Part shown: piece after piece, positions 32,941 through 42,496 of the stretch
How the letters are laid out: each line of letters begins with the position of its first letter
Position numbering within the stretch: the stretch's first letter is position 1
Assembly (NCBI RefSeq): GCF_043876815.1
Contig: NZ_JBAWKA010000003.1
Coordinates: forward strand, 372,001 to 436,000
DNA from: Gaetbulibacter_A sp043876815
GTDB lineage: Bacteria; Bacteroidota; Bacteroidia; Flavobacteriales; Flavobacteriaceae
Direction: 5' to 3'
DNA length: 64,000 nucleotides
Translations under genes and position numbers: made by a program
The notes under the pieces: model-generated
Told to the model about the DNA's origin: nothing
The model's database searches: none
Seen by the model: the letters and a program-made list of their open reading frames with translations, nothing else

Positions 32941-34898
32941 TAATTTAGGACTTTAACTTCAGACTCAAAATTATTTATGGCGTCTAGTCGTGCGTTTAAT
33001 TGCTCAAGTTCTTCCGGCGAAACAGAGTAAAATTCCGAATCTGCATTAATTTTGAAAGGCTCTCCGGAATAGGGTTTTTTATATTCGTTTTCCAGAGTAT
33101 GGTCTAAAATCCATTTTTCCAAATCGGTTCTTGTAATGGTTCCCCTAAGATATTTTTCAATAATCAAGCTAGCAATTTTTCCCGCATACCGACTTCCCCA
33201 GTATCCATTTTCGACAAAAACAGCCAACGCGATCTTAGGGTTGTCTTTTGGCGCAAAGGCCACGAAAATAGAATGATCTGTTAATTGGGTTTTTTTACCA
33301 TCAACGTTAACAAAATTTTCGGCAGTTCCTGTTTTACCGCAAATTTCAATACCATTTACCTGAATATACTTGGCCGTTCCTTTGTTATAAACATCGAACA
33401 TTCCCTCTATGACAGGTTCAAAATTTTCTTTATCAATGGTAGTGTAATTTGGTGTTGTATATTTTGAATCGATACTTTCATCCTCAATTGACTTGATAAT
33501 ATGAGGCGTATAAAAATAACCTCTATTTGCTATAGCTGCAGCCATATTTGCCAATTGAACGGGGGTTGTTTCAACTTCACCCTGGCCTATGGCATTGGAT
33601 AAGTTAAAGGTTGATGCCCAGCGATTTTCCCCATACCATCGGTTATAGAAATCGCCATCAGGAATACGTCCCGGACGCCCTACATTTAAATCGTAGCCCA
33701 AGTAATCACCAAGTCCAAAACTTCTTAAATGCTCGCTCCATGCATTCAAACCTTTGGACGGCTTATCGTATTTTTCTACAATTCTGCGATATACATTTGC
33801 AAAATATGCATTGCAAGATTCGTATATTCCTTTGTTCATGTTAACAACAGGAGCGTGTGCATGGCAACCCATTAATTTTTTACTGCCGTAATAGTACCCA
33901 TGCCTGCAAGTAAACTGGTCTCTGGGAGTGATGACGTTTTCCTGTAAGCCAATAAGAGCATTTAGGACTTTAAAAGGAGACCCTGGTGGATATTGGGCTT
34001 GCAAGCTTCGATCGAAAAGTGGTTTTGCGATGGAGTCATTGTACAGTTTGGTAAAATTTTTAGAACGTTCACGACCCACTAAAGTGTTAGGGTCGTAAGT
34101 TGGGGCTGAAACCATGGTTAAAATTTCTCCGGTTGATGGTTCAATAGCAATAATCCCGCCTCGCTTATTTTGCATTAGTAATTCACCGTAAGCTTGTAAT
34201 TTAGCATCTATAGTTATAGTGATATCCTTTCCCTGAACGGGAATCGTATCGAATTTACCTTCTTTGTAAGGACCAATATTTCTATTAAAACGATCTTTTT
34301 GAATGAACTTTATACCTTTTTCTCCACGTAAAACTTCTTCATATGAAGCTTCAATGCCTTGTTTGCCAATTAAATCACCCATCTTATAATAGGGGTCTTT
34401 TTCAATATTCGTTCGATTTACCTCTCCAATATCGCCCAAAACATTAGCCCCTATGGAAGTCTCATAACTTCTCAGGGAACGTTTCTGGATATAAAACCCT
34501 TCAAATTTTCGCATTTTCTCCTGCAATACGGCATAATCTTCTTTAGACAGATGGGATATAAATACGGAAGGCAGTCGAGGTGAATAATTTGTGGCTCTAT
34601 TCAGTTTTTTATCATAAGTGTCTCTGTCTATTTTCAGCAATGCACAAAATTCCTGAATATCAAATTCTCTTACCTCTCTGGGAATAACCATGACATCATA
34701 AGAAGGCTGGTTGGAAACTAATAACCTGCCGTTACGGTCGTATACAAAACCTCGTTTTGGATAATCATAAACTTTCCTAATAGCATTGTCTTCAAATAGA
34801 TTTTCATCATTAGACGTGTAGACTTGCAGGTAAAATAGCCTTGAAATAAAAAGCACACCTGTAAATAAAATGGATATGAAAAGTAAAAACTGTCTCAT
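32940..34898 (-). CDS. mrdA: Penicillin-binding protein 2
   Basis: This 652-residue transpeptidase has an N-terminal membrane segment (FLLFISILFTGVLFISRLF) and an allosteric dimer domain with RGFVYDRNGRLL. The transpeptidase domain has the SxxK motif in PPGSPFK near residue 305, SCN in YESCNAYF near 360 and KTG in CGKTGTAEN near 520. It cross-links the glycan made by RodA during side-wall growth. It is separated by one base from mreD and overlaps rodA by one base, so the five genes of cell-shape control are tightly coupled. Confidence 0.95.
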   Translation of the reverse strand: MRQFLLFISILFTGVLFISRLFYLQVYTSNDENLFEDNAIRKVYDYPKRGFVYDRNGRLLVSNQPSYDVMVIPREVREFDIQEFCALLKIDRDTYDKKLNRATNYSPRLPSVFISHLSKEDYAVLQEKMRKFEGFYIQKRSLRSYETSIGANVLGDIGEVNRTNIEKDPYYKMGDLIGKQGIEASYEEVLRGEKGIKFIQKDRFNRNIGPYKEGKFDTIPVQGKDITITIDAKLQAYGELLMQNKRGGIIAIEPSTGEILTMVSAPTYDPNTLVGRERSKNFTKLYNDSIAKPLFDRSLQAQYPPGSPFKVLNALIGLQENVITPRDQFTCRHGYYYGSKKLMGCHAHAPVVNMNKGIYESCNAYFANVYRRIVEKYDKPSKGLNAWSEHLRSFGLGDYLGYDLNVGRPGRIPDGDFYNRWYGENRWASTFNLSNAIGQGEVETTPVQLANMAAAIANRGYFYTPHIIKSIEDESIDSKYTTPNYTTIDKENFEPVIEGMFDVYNKGTAKYIQVNGIEICGKTGTAENFVNVDGKKTQLTDHSIFVAFAPKDNPKIALAVFVENGYWGSRYAGKIASLIIEKYLRGTITRTDLEKWILDHTLENEYKKPYSGEPFKINADSEFYSVSPEELEQLNARLDAINNFESEVKVLN

Positions 34899-34899
34899 A

Positions 34900-35403
34900 T
34901 TAATTTCTCCTACTAAAAATAACGGTAAAAATGATACTTAAGAAAATAGTGAAAATTCCTGAAAATAACGTTTTTTTGAGTACGAATAGTATTTTGGATA
35001 TGCTAAAAATTTCTAAATAGAATAATACAAAATGATGGATCAAAACCAAAAGGCTAATATAAACGAGTTTCGATCCTAAATCGAGGGCATTGAACTTTAT
35101 TTTTTGATTTTCATACATCACACCAAAGGCGAATTTTAAAATAACGGGTCGAGCATAGGCAATCGTTACTGAAGATGCGGCATGTATTCCACCTGAATCC
35201 AAAAACATATCAACGCATACTCCAATAAAAAAGCTCGCTAACATAAATAAAATCCGATTGCTTTTTACGGGATAGAAAGCAATGAATAATATATAGACAT
35301 ATGGATTAATGTAACCCAAAAAATTGACATGGTTAAATAAGATTACCTGAGCCAATAAAAGCACTATAAACCGGATTGTATTGATTGGTATCAGTGTGGT
35401 CAT
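34900..35403 (-). CDS. mreD: Rod shape-determining protein MreD
   Basis: The protein has 167 residues and about five or six transmembrane helices. It lies between mreC and the PBP2 gene, overlapping mreC by one base. Sequence conservation of MreD is low; the call rests on its position, size and hydrophobicity, and on NPYVYILFIAFYPV, which is typical of the Bacteroidota version. It is part of the membrane complex that links MreB filaments to wall synthesis. Confidence 0.85.
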   Translation of the reverse strand: MTTLIPINTIRFIVLLLAQVILFNHVNFLGYINPYVYILFIAFYPVKSNRILFMLASFFIGVCVDMFLDSGGIHAASSVTIAYARPVILKFAFGVMYENQKIKFNALDLGSKLVYISLLVLIHHFVLFYLEIFSISKILFVLKKTLFSGIFTIFLSIIFTVIFSRRN

Positions 35404-36224
35404 TAATTGTCCTCGTTATTTAAAAGGGCCTTAATTTCTGGGGCATCTTTATTTTCAATGATATAAACATGTTCCAGGTTGGTCATGTCATTGAATAGAT
35501 TAACCTGAATTTCATAAAAGTTTTCTGCTGCGTCGAGTTTAAAATCTGAAATATATCCAATATTTACACCTTTAGGAAAAATTATGGAGCGGCCAGAGGT
35601 TACAATAGTGTCTCCAATGCGCACAGGAGCTATTTTTTCAACATCAAAAAGTTGAACGATATTCGGGTTTTTGCCGTTCCAGATTAGCGTTCCAAAATGG
35701 TTGGATTTTTTGAGTTTAGCACTAATTCTACTTGAGGTATTCAAAATTGAGATCACCGTGGCATAGTGTTTACTGGTATGGTCTATAATGCCAATGATTC
35801 CTTTAGACGAAATTACCCCAAGATCTTCTTTTATACTGTCTTTTTTACCCTTATTAAGTAATAAAAAATTATCGGTAGCCGCGTAATTATTTCTTATAAT
35901 ATTAGCGCTGGTAAATTTATATTTCTGATCAAATCTACTTGAATCAGTAAATACAGAATCGGGAGTTATTTGAGAATTGAAGAGCATGGATTTTAATTCC
36001 TTGTTTTCTTCAACGAGTAGTTCATTTTGCGATTTCAAATGAAAATACTGCGAGATATTGTTTGTGGTATTCAACAAACCACCCGAAATAAAATTAGCCG
36101 AGTTTATAAATTTACTTTTATGAAAGTCGTGGGATTGAATGGTAAATACCAGAGAAATTAAAAACAGCAACAAGAACAACAAGAAGTTTTTGTTTCTTAT
36201 TATAAAATTAATAATTTGTTGCAT
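35403..36224 (-). CDS. mreC: Rod shape-determining protein MreC
   Basis: The 273-residue protein has one N-terminal membrane segment (FLLFLLLFLISLVFTIQS), then a helical stretch (SQNELLVEENKELKSMLF) that forms a coiled coil, and a beta-rich C-terminal half including ISSKGIIGIIDHTSKHYAT and GDTIVTSGRSIIFPKGV. MreC connects MreB inside the cell to PBP2 in the periplasm. It lies 17 bases after mreB in the operon and overlaps mreD by one base. Confidence 0.93.
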   Translation of the reverse strand: MQQIINFIIRNKNFLLFLLLFLISLVFTIQSHDFHKSKFINSANFISGGLLNTTNNISQYFHLKSQNELLVEENKELKSMLFNSQITPDSVFTDSSRFDQKYKFTSANIIRNNYAATDNFLLLNKGKKDSIKEDLGVISSKGIIGIIDHTSKHYATVISILNTSSRISAKLKKSNHFGTLIWNGKNPNIVQLFDVEKIAPVRIGDTIVTSGRSIIFPKGVNIGYISDFKLDAAENFYEIQVNLFNDMTNLEHVYIIENKDAPEIKALLNNEDN

Positions 36225-36241
36225 GAGCTATTTCAGGATTT

Positions 36242-37270
36242 CTATTTTATCAATACGCTTTTGTATTTAGGTATGTTTTTAAGCGTTATTCCTGTACCTC
36301 TAACTACGGCACGAAGTGGATCCTCAGCGATATAAACCGGTAGATCTGTTTTTTGCGACAGGCGTTTGTCTAAACCGCGAAGCATCGAACCGCCACCAGC
36401 TAAGTAAATACCTGTATTATAAATATCGGCAGCTAACTCCGGTGGTGTTTGCCCTAGAGTTTCCATAACGGCGTCTTCGATACGTAAAATGGATTTATCC
36501 AAAGCTTTGGCAATTTCACGGTAAGAAATTGAAACTTGCTTTGGCTTTCCAGTTAAGAGATCACGCCCCTGAACACTCATGTCCTCAGGTGGTAATTCGA
36601 GATCTTCGGTAGCTGCTCCAATTTGGATCTTAATTTTTTCCGCGGTCCGTTCACCTACATATAAGTTATGTTGGGTACGCATGTAATACACGATGTCGTT
36701 AGTAAATACATCACCCGCAATTTTGACGGATTTATCACAAACAATACCGCCCAAAGCAATCACAGCAATTTCAGTAGTACCACCACCAATATCAACAACC
36801 ATATTTCCTTTTGGCTGCATAATATCCACACCAATACCAATAGCAGCAGCCATCGGCTCGTGAATCAAATACACCTCTTTTCCATTAACGCGTTCAGCAC
36901 TTTCCTTTACGGCACGCATCTCAACCTCTGTAATACCGGAAGGAATACAAATAACCATCCGAAGGGCAGGAGAGAAGAAACGTTTTTTAAGCGCCGGAAT
37001 ATTTTTTATAAACATACTGATCATCTGCTCAGAGGCATCAAAATCAGCAATCACTCCATCTTTTAAGGGTCTTATGGTTTTAATATTCTCGTGCGTTTTA
37101 CCCTGCATGAGACTAGCTTCTTGTCCAACAGCAATGATTTTTCCGGAAACCCGGTCCCGAGCCACGATAGATGGGGAATCAACTACTACTTTGTCGTTAT
37201 GAATGATTAATGTGTTGGCTGTACCTAAATCTATGGCAATTTCCTCAGTTAGGAAGTCAAAAAATCCCAT
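36242..37270 (-). CDS. mreB: Rod shape-determining actin homologue MreB
   Basis: The protein has 342 residues, the usual length. It is an actin-like ATPase whose filaments organise side-wall synthesis. LGTANTLIIH forms phosphate loop 1, VVDIGGGTTEIAVIALGG loop 2, and AGGGSMLRGLD the adenosine motif. It begins the mreB-mreC-mreD-mrdA-rodA operon; purH lies upstream in the same direction with a gap of 172 bases and no visible terminator. A -7-like TAATTTTG occurs at 37355-37362 on the minus strand, without a -33 element. Confidence 0.97.
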   Translation of the reverse strand: MGFFDFLTEEIAIDLGTANTLIIHNDKVVVDSPSIVARDRVSGKIIAVGQEASLMQGKTHENIKTIRPLKDGVIADFDASEQMISMFIKNIPALKKRFFSPALRMVICIPSGITEVEMRAVKESAERVNGKEVYLIHEPMAAAIGIGVDIMQPKGNMVVDIGGGTTEIAVIALGGIVCDKSVKIAGDVFTNDIVYYMRTQHNLYVGERTAEKIKIQIGAATEDLELPPEDMSVQGRDLLTGKPKQVSISYREIAKALDKSILRIEDAVMETLGQTPPELAADIYNTGIYLAGGGSMLRGLDKRLSQKTDLPVYIAEDPLRAVVRGTGITLKNIPKYKSVLIK

Positions 37271-37442
37271 GGGCTATAAATGCTTTTTATTGGTTTAAAA
37301 ACGAATCTCGTAAATGTAATAAAACTTACTCAAAAATTTCGGTATTCGAAGGCTCAAAATTATAATGATTTTTTGTCTCTTGTTCTTATACGCAGTTTAT
37401 CTATTATTAGATGTTTTCTGCGATTAAATCTGTGACTGAATT

Positions 37443-38975
37443 TTAGTGTTTGAAGTGTCGGGTTCCTGTCATAACCATCGCCACGCCATGATCATTACAA
37501 TAGTCGATACTTAACTGATCTTTTATAGAACCACCCGGTTGAATGACTGAAGTAATTCCAGCTTTATCAGCAATTTCTACACAATCCGGAAACGGGAAGA
37601 AGGCATCACTAGCCATAGCTGATCCGTTTAGGTCGAATTTAAAAGATAGGGCTTTATGAATGGCCTGATTTAAAGCATCCACACGACTGGTTTGCCCCGT
37701 TCCGCTAGCACAAAGTTGTTTGTCTTTCACTAGCACAATCGTATTCGATTTGGTGTGCTTACAAATTTTTGAAGCGAATAACAGGTCTTCAATTTGGGCT
37801 TCTGTTGGCTCTACCTTGGTTGCATTTTTTAGATCCGTTTTAGAATCTGTAACCAAATCCTTATCCTGAACAAGCGTACCATTCAAACAAGTTCTTAAGG
37901 TTGTTTTTGGTAATTCAATGTCTTTTAGGATCAATAGAATTCTGTTTTTCTTCCCTTTTAATATTTCTAAAGCTTCTTCAGAATACGAAGGTGCGATTAC
38001 CACCTCGCAGAAAAGTTTGTGAATTTCTTCAGCAGTCGCTTTATCAATCTCGGTGTTACTAATTAAAATTCCGCCGAATGCTGAAACAGGATCTCCTGCA
38101 AGGGCATCAACGTATGCCTTATGGATACTATCGCGTTGAGCTAATCCGCAAGCATTATTGTGTTTTAAAATAGCGAATGTTGGTGCCTCACCTTTAAATT
38201 CGTTCATCAAATTAACCGCGGCATCCACGTCTAACAAATTATTGTAGCTCAATTCTTTACCGTGAAGTTTATCGAACATGGCATCAAAATCACCATAGAA
38301 CACACCCTTTTGATGCGGGTTTTCCCCATAGCGCAAGGTCTTGCCGTTTGGTTCACTTAACTTCAGAACAGAGGCGTTTTCGGTCGTATTGAAGTAATTG
38401 AAAATTGCCGTATCATAATGTGATGACACATTGAAGGCATTAGCTGCAAAACGCTTACGATCTTCTTCAGAGGTCACGCCATTTTTTTCGGTTAGAAGTT
38501 CTAAAATTCCAGGATAATCTTCAACTGTAGCCACACACATCACATCAGCATAATTTTTAGCTGCAGCACGGATCAGTGAAATCCCTCCGATATCAATCTT
38601 TTCAATAATATCCTGATGACTTGCACCCGAAGCTACCGTGTTTTCGAATGGGTATAAATCTACGATCACCAAATCGATCTGGGGAATGTTATATTCCGCT
38701 AATTCTGCTACATCACCATCATGATTTTGTCTGTTTAAAATCCCTCCAAAAACTTTCGGATGAAGGGTTTTAACGCGGCCGCCCAAAATAGAAGGATAGG
38801 AGGTAACGTCTTCCACGGGAACAACCGGGATATCCATTTCTTTTATAAACTTTTCAGTGCCGCCTGTTGAATAAATCGTGACACCTTGTTCGTGTAGTTT
38901 TTTTACGATGGGGCCTAATCCGTTTTTACTAAATACTGAAATTAAGGCTGATGAAATGGTTTTATTGTTACTCAT
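37443..38975 (-). CDS. purH: Bifunctional AICAR transformylase / IMP cyclohydrolase
   Basis: The protein has 510 residues and makes the last two steps to IMP. The N-terminal cyclohydrolase domain (about residues 1-190) has STGGTEKFIKE, PSILGGRVKTLHPKVFGGIL and IDIGGISLIRAAAKN. The transformylase domain contains RYGENPHQKG and LKHNNACG, with SDAFFPFPD and IQPGGSIKDQ close to the C-terminus. Length and order match other PurH proteins. It precedes mreB on the minus strand. A -7 box lies about 60 bases upstream. Confidence 0.97.
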   Translation of the reverse strand: MSNNKTISSALISVFSKNGLGPIVKKLHEQGVTIYSTGGTEKFIKEMDIPVVPVEDVTSYPSILGGRVKTLHPKVFGGILNRQNHDGDVAELAEYNIPQIDLVIVDLYPFENTVASGASHQDIIEKIDIGGISLIRAAAKNYADVMCVATVEDYPGILELLTEKNGVTSEEDRKRFAANAFNVSSHYDTAIFNYFNTTENASVLKLSEPNGKTLRYGENPHQKGVFYGDFDAMFDKLHGKELSYNNLLDVDAAVNLMNEFKGEAPTFAILKHNNACGLAQRDSIHKAYVDALAGDPVSAFGGILISNTEIDKATAEEIHKLFCEVVIAPSYSEEALEILKGKKNRILLILKDIELPKTTLRTCLNGTLVQDKDLVTDSKTDLKNATKVEPTEAQIEDLLFASKICKHTKSNTIVLVKDKQLCASGTGQTSRVDALNQAIHKALSFKFDLNGSAMASDAFFPFPDCVEIADKAGITSVIQPGGSIKDQLSIDYCNDHGVAMVMTGTRHFKH

Positions 38976-39032
38976 TTTGGGTTGTGTTCTATTAGTCTTT
39001 TAAAAATAATTATCGCGCCAGAGCATGATATG

Positions 39033-39040
39033 CAAAAGTA
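39033..39040 (-). promoter_or_regulatory. Probable -7 box of purH
   Basis: On the minus strand the sequence reads TACTTTTG, a match to TAnnTTTG, about 58 bases upstream of purH. A clear -33 TTG is lacking. Confidence 0.4.
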
Positions 39041-39120
39041 CTTATTTACTTTAGAAAAAGAGAGTGTAGCTAATTGAAAATCGAGATGATTTTTCAACGA
39101 AACCCGAAAGTTGTTAACAA

Positions 39121-39576
39121 CTATAAAATTCCGGCAACTTCAGCACACACGAACTCTAAAAAGCGTTCGTCAGCCTCAGTGAAAGGGTCTGGAGTATTGG
39201 AATCGATATCAATCTGACCCACATTTTCACCGTTTACAAAAATAGGGATCACAATTTCAGCTTTTACAGTAATACTACAGGCTATATAATTGTCTTGTGC
39301 GGTGACATCGGGTACCACAAAATTTTTATTGCTCACCGCGACCTGTCCACAAATACCTTTTCCGAACGGAATAATCGTGTGATCTGTAGGTGCTCCTACA
39401 TAGGGACCTAATTTCAGTTCGTTCTTATCGCCGTTCTTAAAATAAAACCCTACCCAATTGTAATAGTTAACATGGGCTTCCAGTAACTGACATACCTGGA
39501 ATAAACGTGTGTCTTTGTTTAAAGTATTATTGGAAATAATGGTCTTTACCTGTGGTTTCAAAGTATCAAAAATCAT
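39121..39576 (-). CDS. GAF-domain protein of the free methionine-(R)-sulfoxide reductase family
   Basis: This protein of 151 residues from ATG 39576 is a single GAF domain. YYNWVGFYF, LGPYVGAP, FGKGICGQVAVSN, YIACSITVKAEIVIPI and GQIDIDSNTPDPFTEADE match the free-methionine-R-sulfoxide reductase pattern. Two of the three redox cysteines are present (in KGICG and YIACS). The third, in the segment after LGPYVGAP, is replaced by Asp-His. It may still reduce free methionine sulfoxide with the two that remain. An alternative start at 39597 adds seven residues. The gene stands alone between purH and a receptor gene. Confidence 0.75.
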   Translation of the reverse strand: MIFDTLKPQVKTIISNNTLNKDTRLFQVCQLLEAHVNYYNWVGFYFKNGDKNELKLGPYVGAPTDHTIIPFGKGICGQVAVSNKNFVVPDVTAQDNYIACSITVKAEIVIPIFVNGENVGQIDIDSNTPDPFTEADERFLEFVCAEVAGIL

Positions 39577-39621
39577 GACAATAAATTTAAGGAACAAAAG
39601 TATTTAAAAAGACCTAGTTTT

Positions 39622-42333
39622 TTATCCTTTTTTTGATGAAGATTGATTATTTCCTAAACGGTAGGTATAGCTTAATATAACATAACGTCCTAAACTTGGC
39701 GTGGTATTTTCTTCGAAATAGTTAACTGTACTCCGTCTGTATATATCGATATTTTGATTTAAAAGATCTATTAATACTAGTTTTATTAACTGATTGTTAT
39801 TCTCTGAAAATGTATATGATAAAGCCGCATTCCAGAGAGGTAATTTTTCATCAGGACTGAATTTATTATCTGTAAAAATGATATAATTTAGTTGACTATT
39901 GAAATTAAATTTTTCAGAAATGTCGTAATCAAAGGAAGTATAATAATCCTGTCTTTGGAAAGTGCGGTTCAAATCATCAACCAATGAGAAGGAAGTTTGG
40001 TTGGTATCAAAGGAAAGTCCGGTTTTTAAATCGAGGTTCCGTTTGTTAGTGTTTTCAAACCAAAAATTAAAGGCGAAATCCTGAGTGATAACATCGTTTA
40101 GTTCATTGTTTATTAATGTATTGGATGTTCTAAATAGATTTTTATTTTTTAATGTATAACGAATTCCTAATGACTTTATTTTTTTACTGAAGCTTAATGT
40201 TGTTCTTAGAAGTTTATTTTGTCCACTGTTTATAAACGAGTGTGTTCGCACAAAATCGTTTATAACAACATTCGAATTGATAGCATCATCTATGAATTGA
40301 AATTGTATTCTTGAATGAAAACTTAGGGATGATTTAAAATCGTGAATGATATTGCTCAAGATAACTTGACTGATTTTTTCAGTTTTTAAATCGGGATTAC
40401 CGGTTCGGATAGAAAAGGGATTTAAATTATTAACTACTGTAGTAATCTGGCGCGATCTGGGACTCCTTATAATTCGTTTGAAAAGTAATCGGTGTTTGGT
40501 TCCTTGTTTAGGTTTAAATTGAAACAATACCGTCGGATTTACATAAAACTGGTTTTTAACTATTGGGGAAACATCCTCAGTTCCAAAAATCCTATTCAGG
40601 TCCTGGAAGTTAACTCCGGAGGAAATAAACCATTTTGGAGTTCGGAAATTGTAAAGCAAACCAGTATCATAACTGCGTTGAATGTTGTTAAATTTAAACA
40701 AGAGGGTTTCTTCAATATTTTGATCGCTAACAGTAATTCGTTTTTGAACACCATCTTCGTTATTGACCTCGGTACTGGCTGAGCTCAGTAATTTTAATTG
40801 GTGACCCTTCCACAAAGGTTCTGAAAAATTGAAATAAAGTTTTAATTGTTTGTTCTTTTCCTTTTCATCTCTAAATGTCAGTTGTTCTTTTTGAGATTCA
40901 TTCGTCTTGTCGACATTTCTAGTTATGATATTGTTTTGATCGTTAATGAAGTTTTTTTCTAAAATGGAAGATTTAATTCCGGTTACAAAACTACGACCTG
41001 ATTTTGTTAGGCGTTTAAAGTAATCTATATTGAATGATCCTGAAACATTTTTATTTTTTCTGCTAAGTTCAATGGCATTGATTCTGGAAAGTGTACCACT
41101 TTCATCAATAAATCGAACTTTTTTGTCTAAAAGGTTGGTTCTGTTATCCGAAGTAAGGCCACCACTCACTTTTATAGTATGGGTCTTATTGTGCTTACTT
41201 TCGTAGTTGTAGTTTAAATTGTGATTGTCGGTAGTATTATTAAAATTGTTGTCTGCATTTAGAATAAAATTATTGTTTGCGGCAAAATTGATTCTTTTGC
41301 TGAATGTCATTCCGTAATTATTGGAATGATTATAGAAATAATTCGCATTTAAAAACTCTTTCTCTCTAAACTCCTGACCTATATTGATTCCTGCCACCCT
41401 TGTAGTTAAAAACCCGGTTAAACTATTCGGATTGATGGCATTGTCAGATGTTTGGTCGTCAGAATCGTCTGAAATACCATTTGCATTTTCTAAAAAACTG
41501 CTGATGTTTGACCCCGTAATGTTTATATTATTGAATTTGCCTATAACTGAAAGCTGGGTTTTACTACTGAAGCGATTATAATTGGTATTAATAAAATATT
41601 TATCATCTAATCCAGAACCTCCCGCTATTTTTCCGAAGCCTTTGTTTTTTTGACCTGATTTTAAAGTTAAATTGATTACGACCTCTTTGTTGCCATCATC
41701 AATTCCTGTAAGTTCTGACTCATCACTTTTTTTATCAATGACTTCTACCTTCGAAATAACATCTGCCGATAAATTTTTCAATACAATAGATGGATCACCG
41801 CTAAAAACTTCCTTGCCATCTATAAATATCCGGCGTACTTCATTACCCTGAGCTGTAATGTTTCCTTCAGAATCTATTTCAACTCCAGGGAGTTTGCCCA
41901 ACAATGACTCCAGATTATCATCAGAATGCACTTTAAAGGCGCTGGCACTGTATGCTACCGTATCTTTTTTGATCTGAATCGGGATTACGGCTGAGATTGT
42001 AACAGCATCGAGCTTATTCATGTCTTCTTCAAACTTGATATTTTTTAAATCGAGAGTGCTTCCTTTTAAGTTTACAGTTTTGTAGACTGTTTTATAACCC
42101 ATAGAAGATGCTTGAAGTAAAAAAGTTCCTTTTTTGTTTTCAATAATCTTAAAAGCTCCGTATTTATCAGTAATAGTGTAGTTTACAACCGTAGAATCTT
42201 TAACGCTTAATAGAACGATTGAGGCTAATTCAACCGGTTGGTTTTGAGGATCAAGTAATTTTCCTGTAATGGTAGTTTGGCTTAGGGAAATCTGACAAGA
42301 AATAATAAAAAAAAAGCTTAGTAGCTTTAACAT
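39622..42333 (-). CDS. TonB-receptor-like outer-membrane beta-barrel protein with carboxypeptidase-like N-domain
   Basis: This protein of 903 residues starts with a signal peptide (MLKLLSFFFIISCQISLSQ). A carboxypeptidase-regulatory-like domain (ITGKLLDPQNQPVELASIVL) fills about residues 20-105. A plug-like region follows (LLGKLPGVEIDSEGNITAQG, VRRIFIDGKEVFSGDP), then a long barrel of about 600 residues of the OMP_b-brl_3 type ending in YVILSYTYRLG. No SusD partner is next to it, so it is not a normal polysaccharide-utilisation pair. The ligand is unknown. Confidence 0.82.
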   Translation of the reverse strand: MLKLLSFFFIISCQISLSQTTITGKLLDPQNQPVELASIVLLSVKDSTVVNYTITDKYGAFKIIENKKGTFLLQASSMGYKTVYKTVNLKGSTLDLKNIKFEEDMNKLDAVTISAVIPIQIKKDTVAYSASAFKVHSDDNLESLLGKLPGVEIDSEGNITAQGNEVRRIFIDGKEVFSGDPSIVLKNLSADVISKVEVIDKKSDESELTGIDDGNKEVVINLTLKSGQKNKGFGKIAGGSGLDDKYFINTNYNRFSSKTQLSVIGKFNNINITGSNISSFLENANGISDDSDDQTSDNAINPNSLTGFLTTRVAGINIGQEFREKEFLNANYFYNHSNNYGMTFSKRINFAANNNFILNADNNFNNTTDNHNLNYNYESKHNKTHTIKVSGGLTSDNRTNLLDKKVRFIDESGTLSRINAIELSRKNKNVSGSFNIDYFKRLTKSGRSFVTGIKSSILEKNFINDQNNIITRNVDKTNESQKEQLTFRDEKEKNKQLKLYFNFSEPLWKGHQLKLLSSASTEVNNEDGVQKRITVSDQNIEETLLFKFNNIQRSYDTGLLYNFRTPKWFISSGVNFQDLNRIFGTEDVSPIVKNQFYVNPTVLFQFKPKQGTKHRLLFKRIIRSPRSRQITTVVNNLNPFSIRTGNPDLKTEKISQVILSNIIHDFKSSLSFHSRIQFQFIDDAINSNVVINDFVRTHSFINSGQNKLLRTTLSFSKKIKSLGIRYTLKNKNLFRTSNTLINNELNDVITQDFAFNFWFENTNKRNLDLKTGLSFDTNQTSFSLVDDLNRTFQRQDYYTSFDYDISEKFNFNSQLNYIIFTDNKFSPDEKLPLWNAALSYTFSENNNQLIKLVLIDLLNQNIDIYRRSTVNYFEENTTPSLGRYVILSYTYRLGNNQSSSKKG

Positions 42334-42443
42334 AAAAAGGAATTTGAAAACGAATTCGAAGATTAATTTTACTTACACTATAAAATTAAGACCTCTTAAT
42401 TAGCAAAAGGTTTAATCAACATCAAAATTAGTTTAATATAAAA

Positions 42444-42470
42444 CAAAAAACGCCTCATAAAATGAGACGT
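42444..42470 (-). terminator. groEL terminator
   Basis: On the minus strand ACGTCTCAT and ATGAGGCGT form a nine-pair stem with one G-U and loop TTT, followed by a T-run. It lies about 27 bases after the groEL stop codon. Confidence 0.82.
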
Positions 42471-42496
42471 TCTTTTACAATTTATAAGCGTGACTT

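Noticed and set aside
36668..37066. Open frame opposite mreB
   Set aside because: It is rich in Asn, His, Thr and Ser, the usual reverse-strand shadow of a conserved gene.
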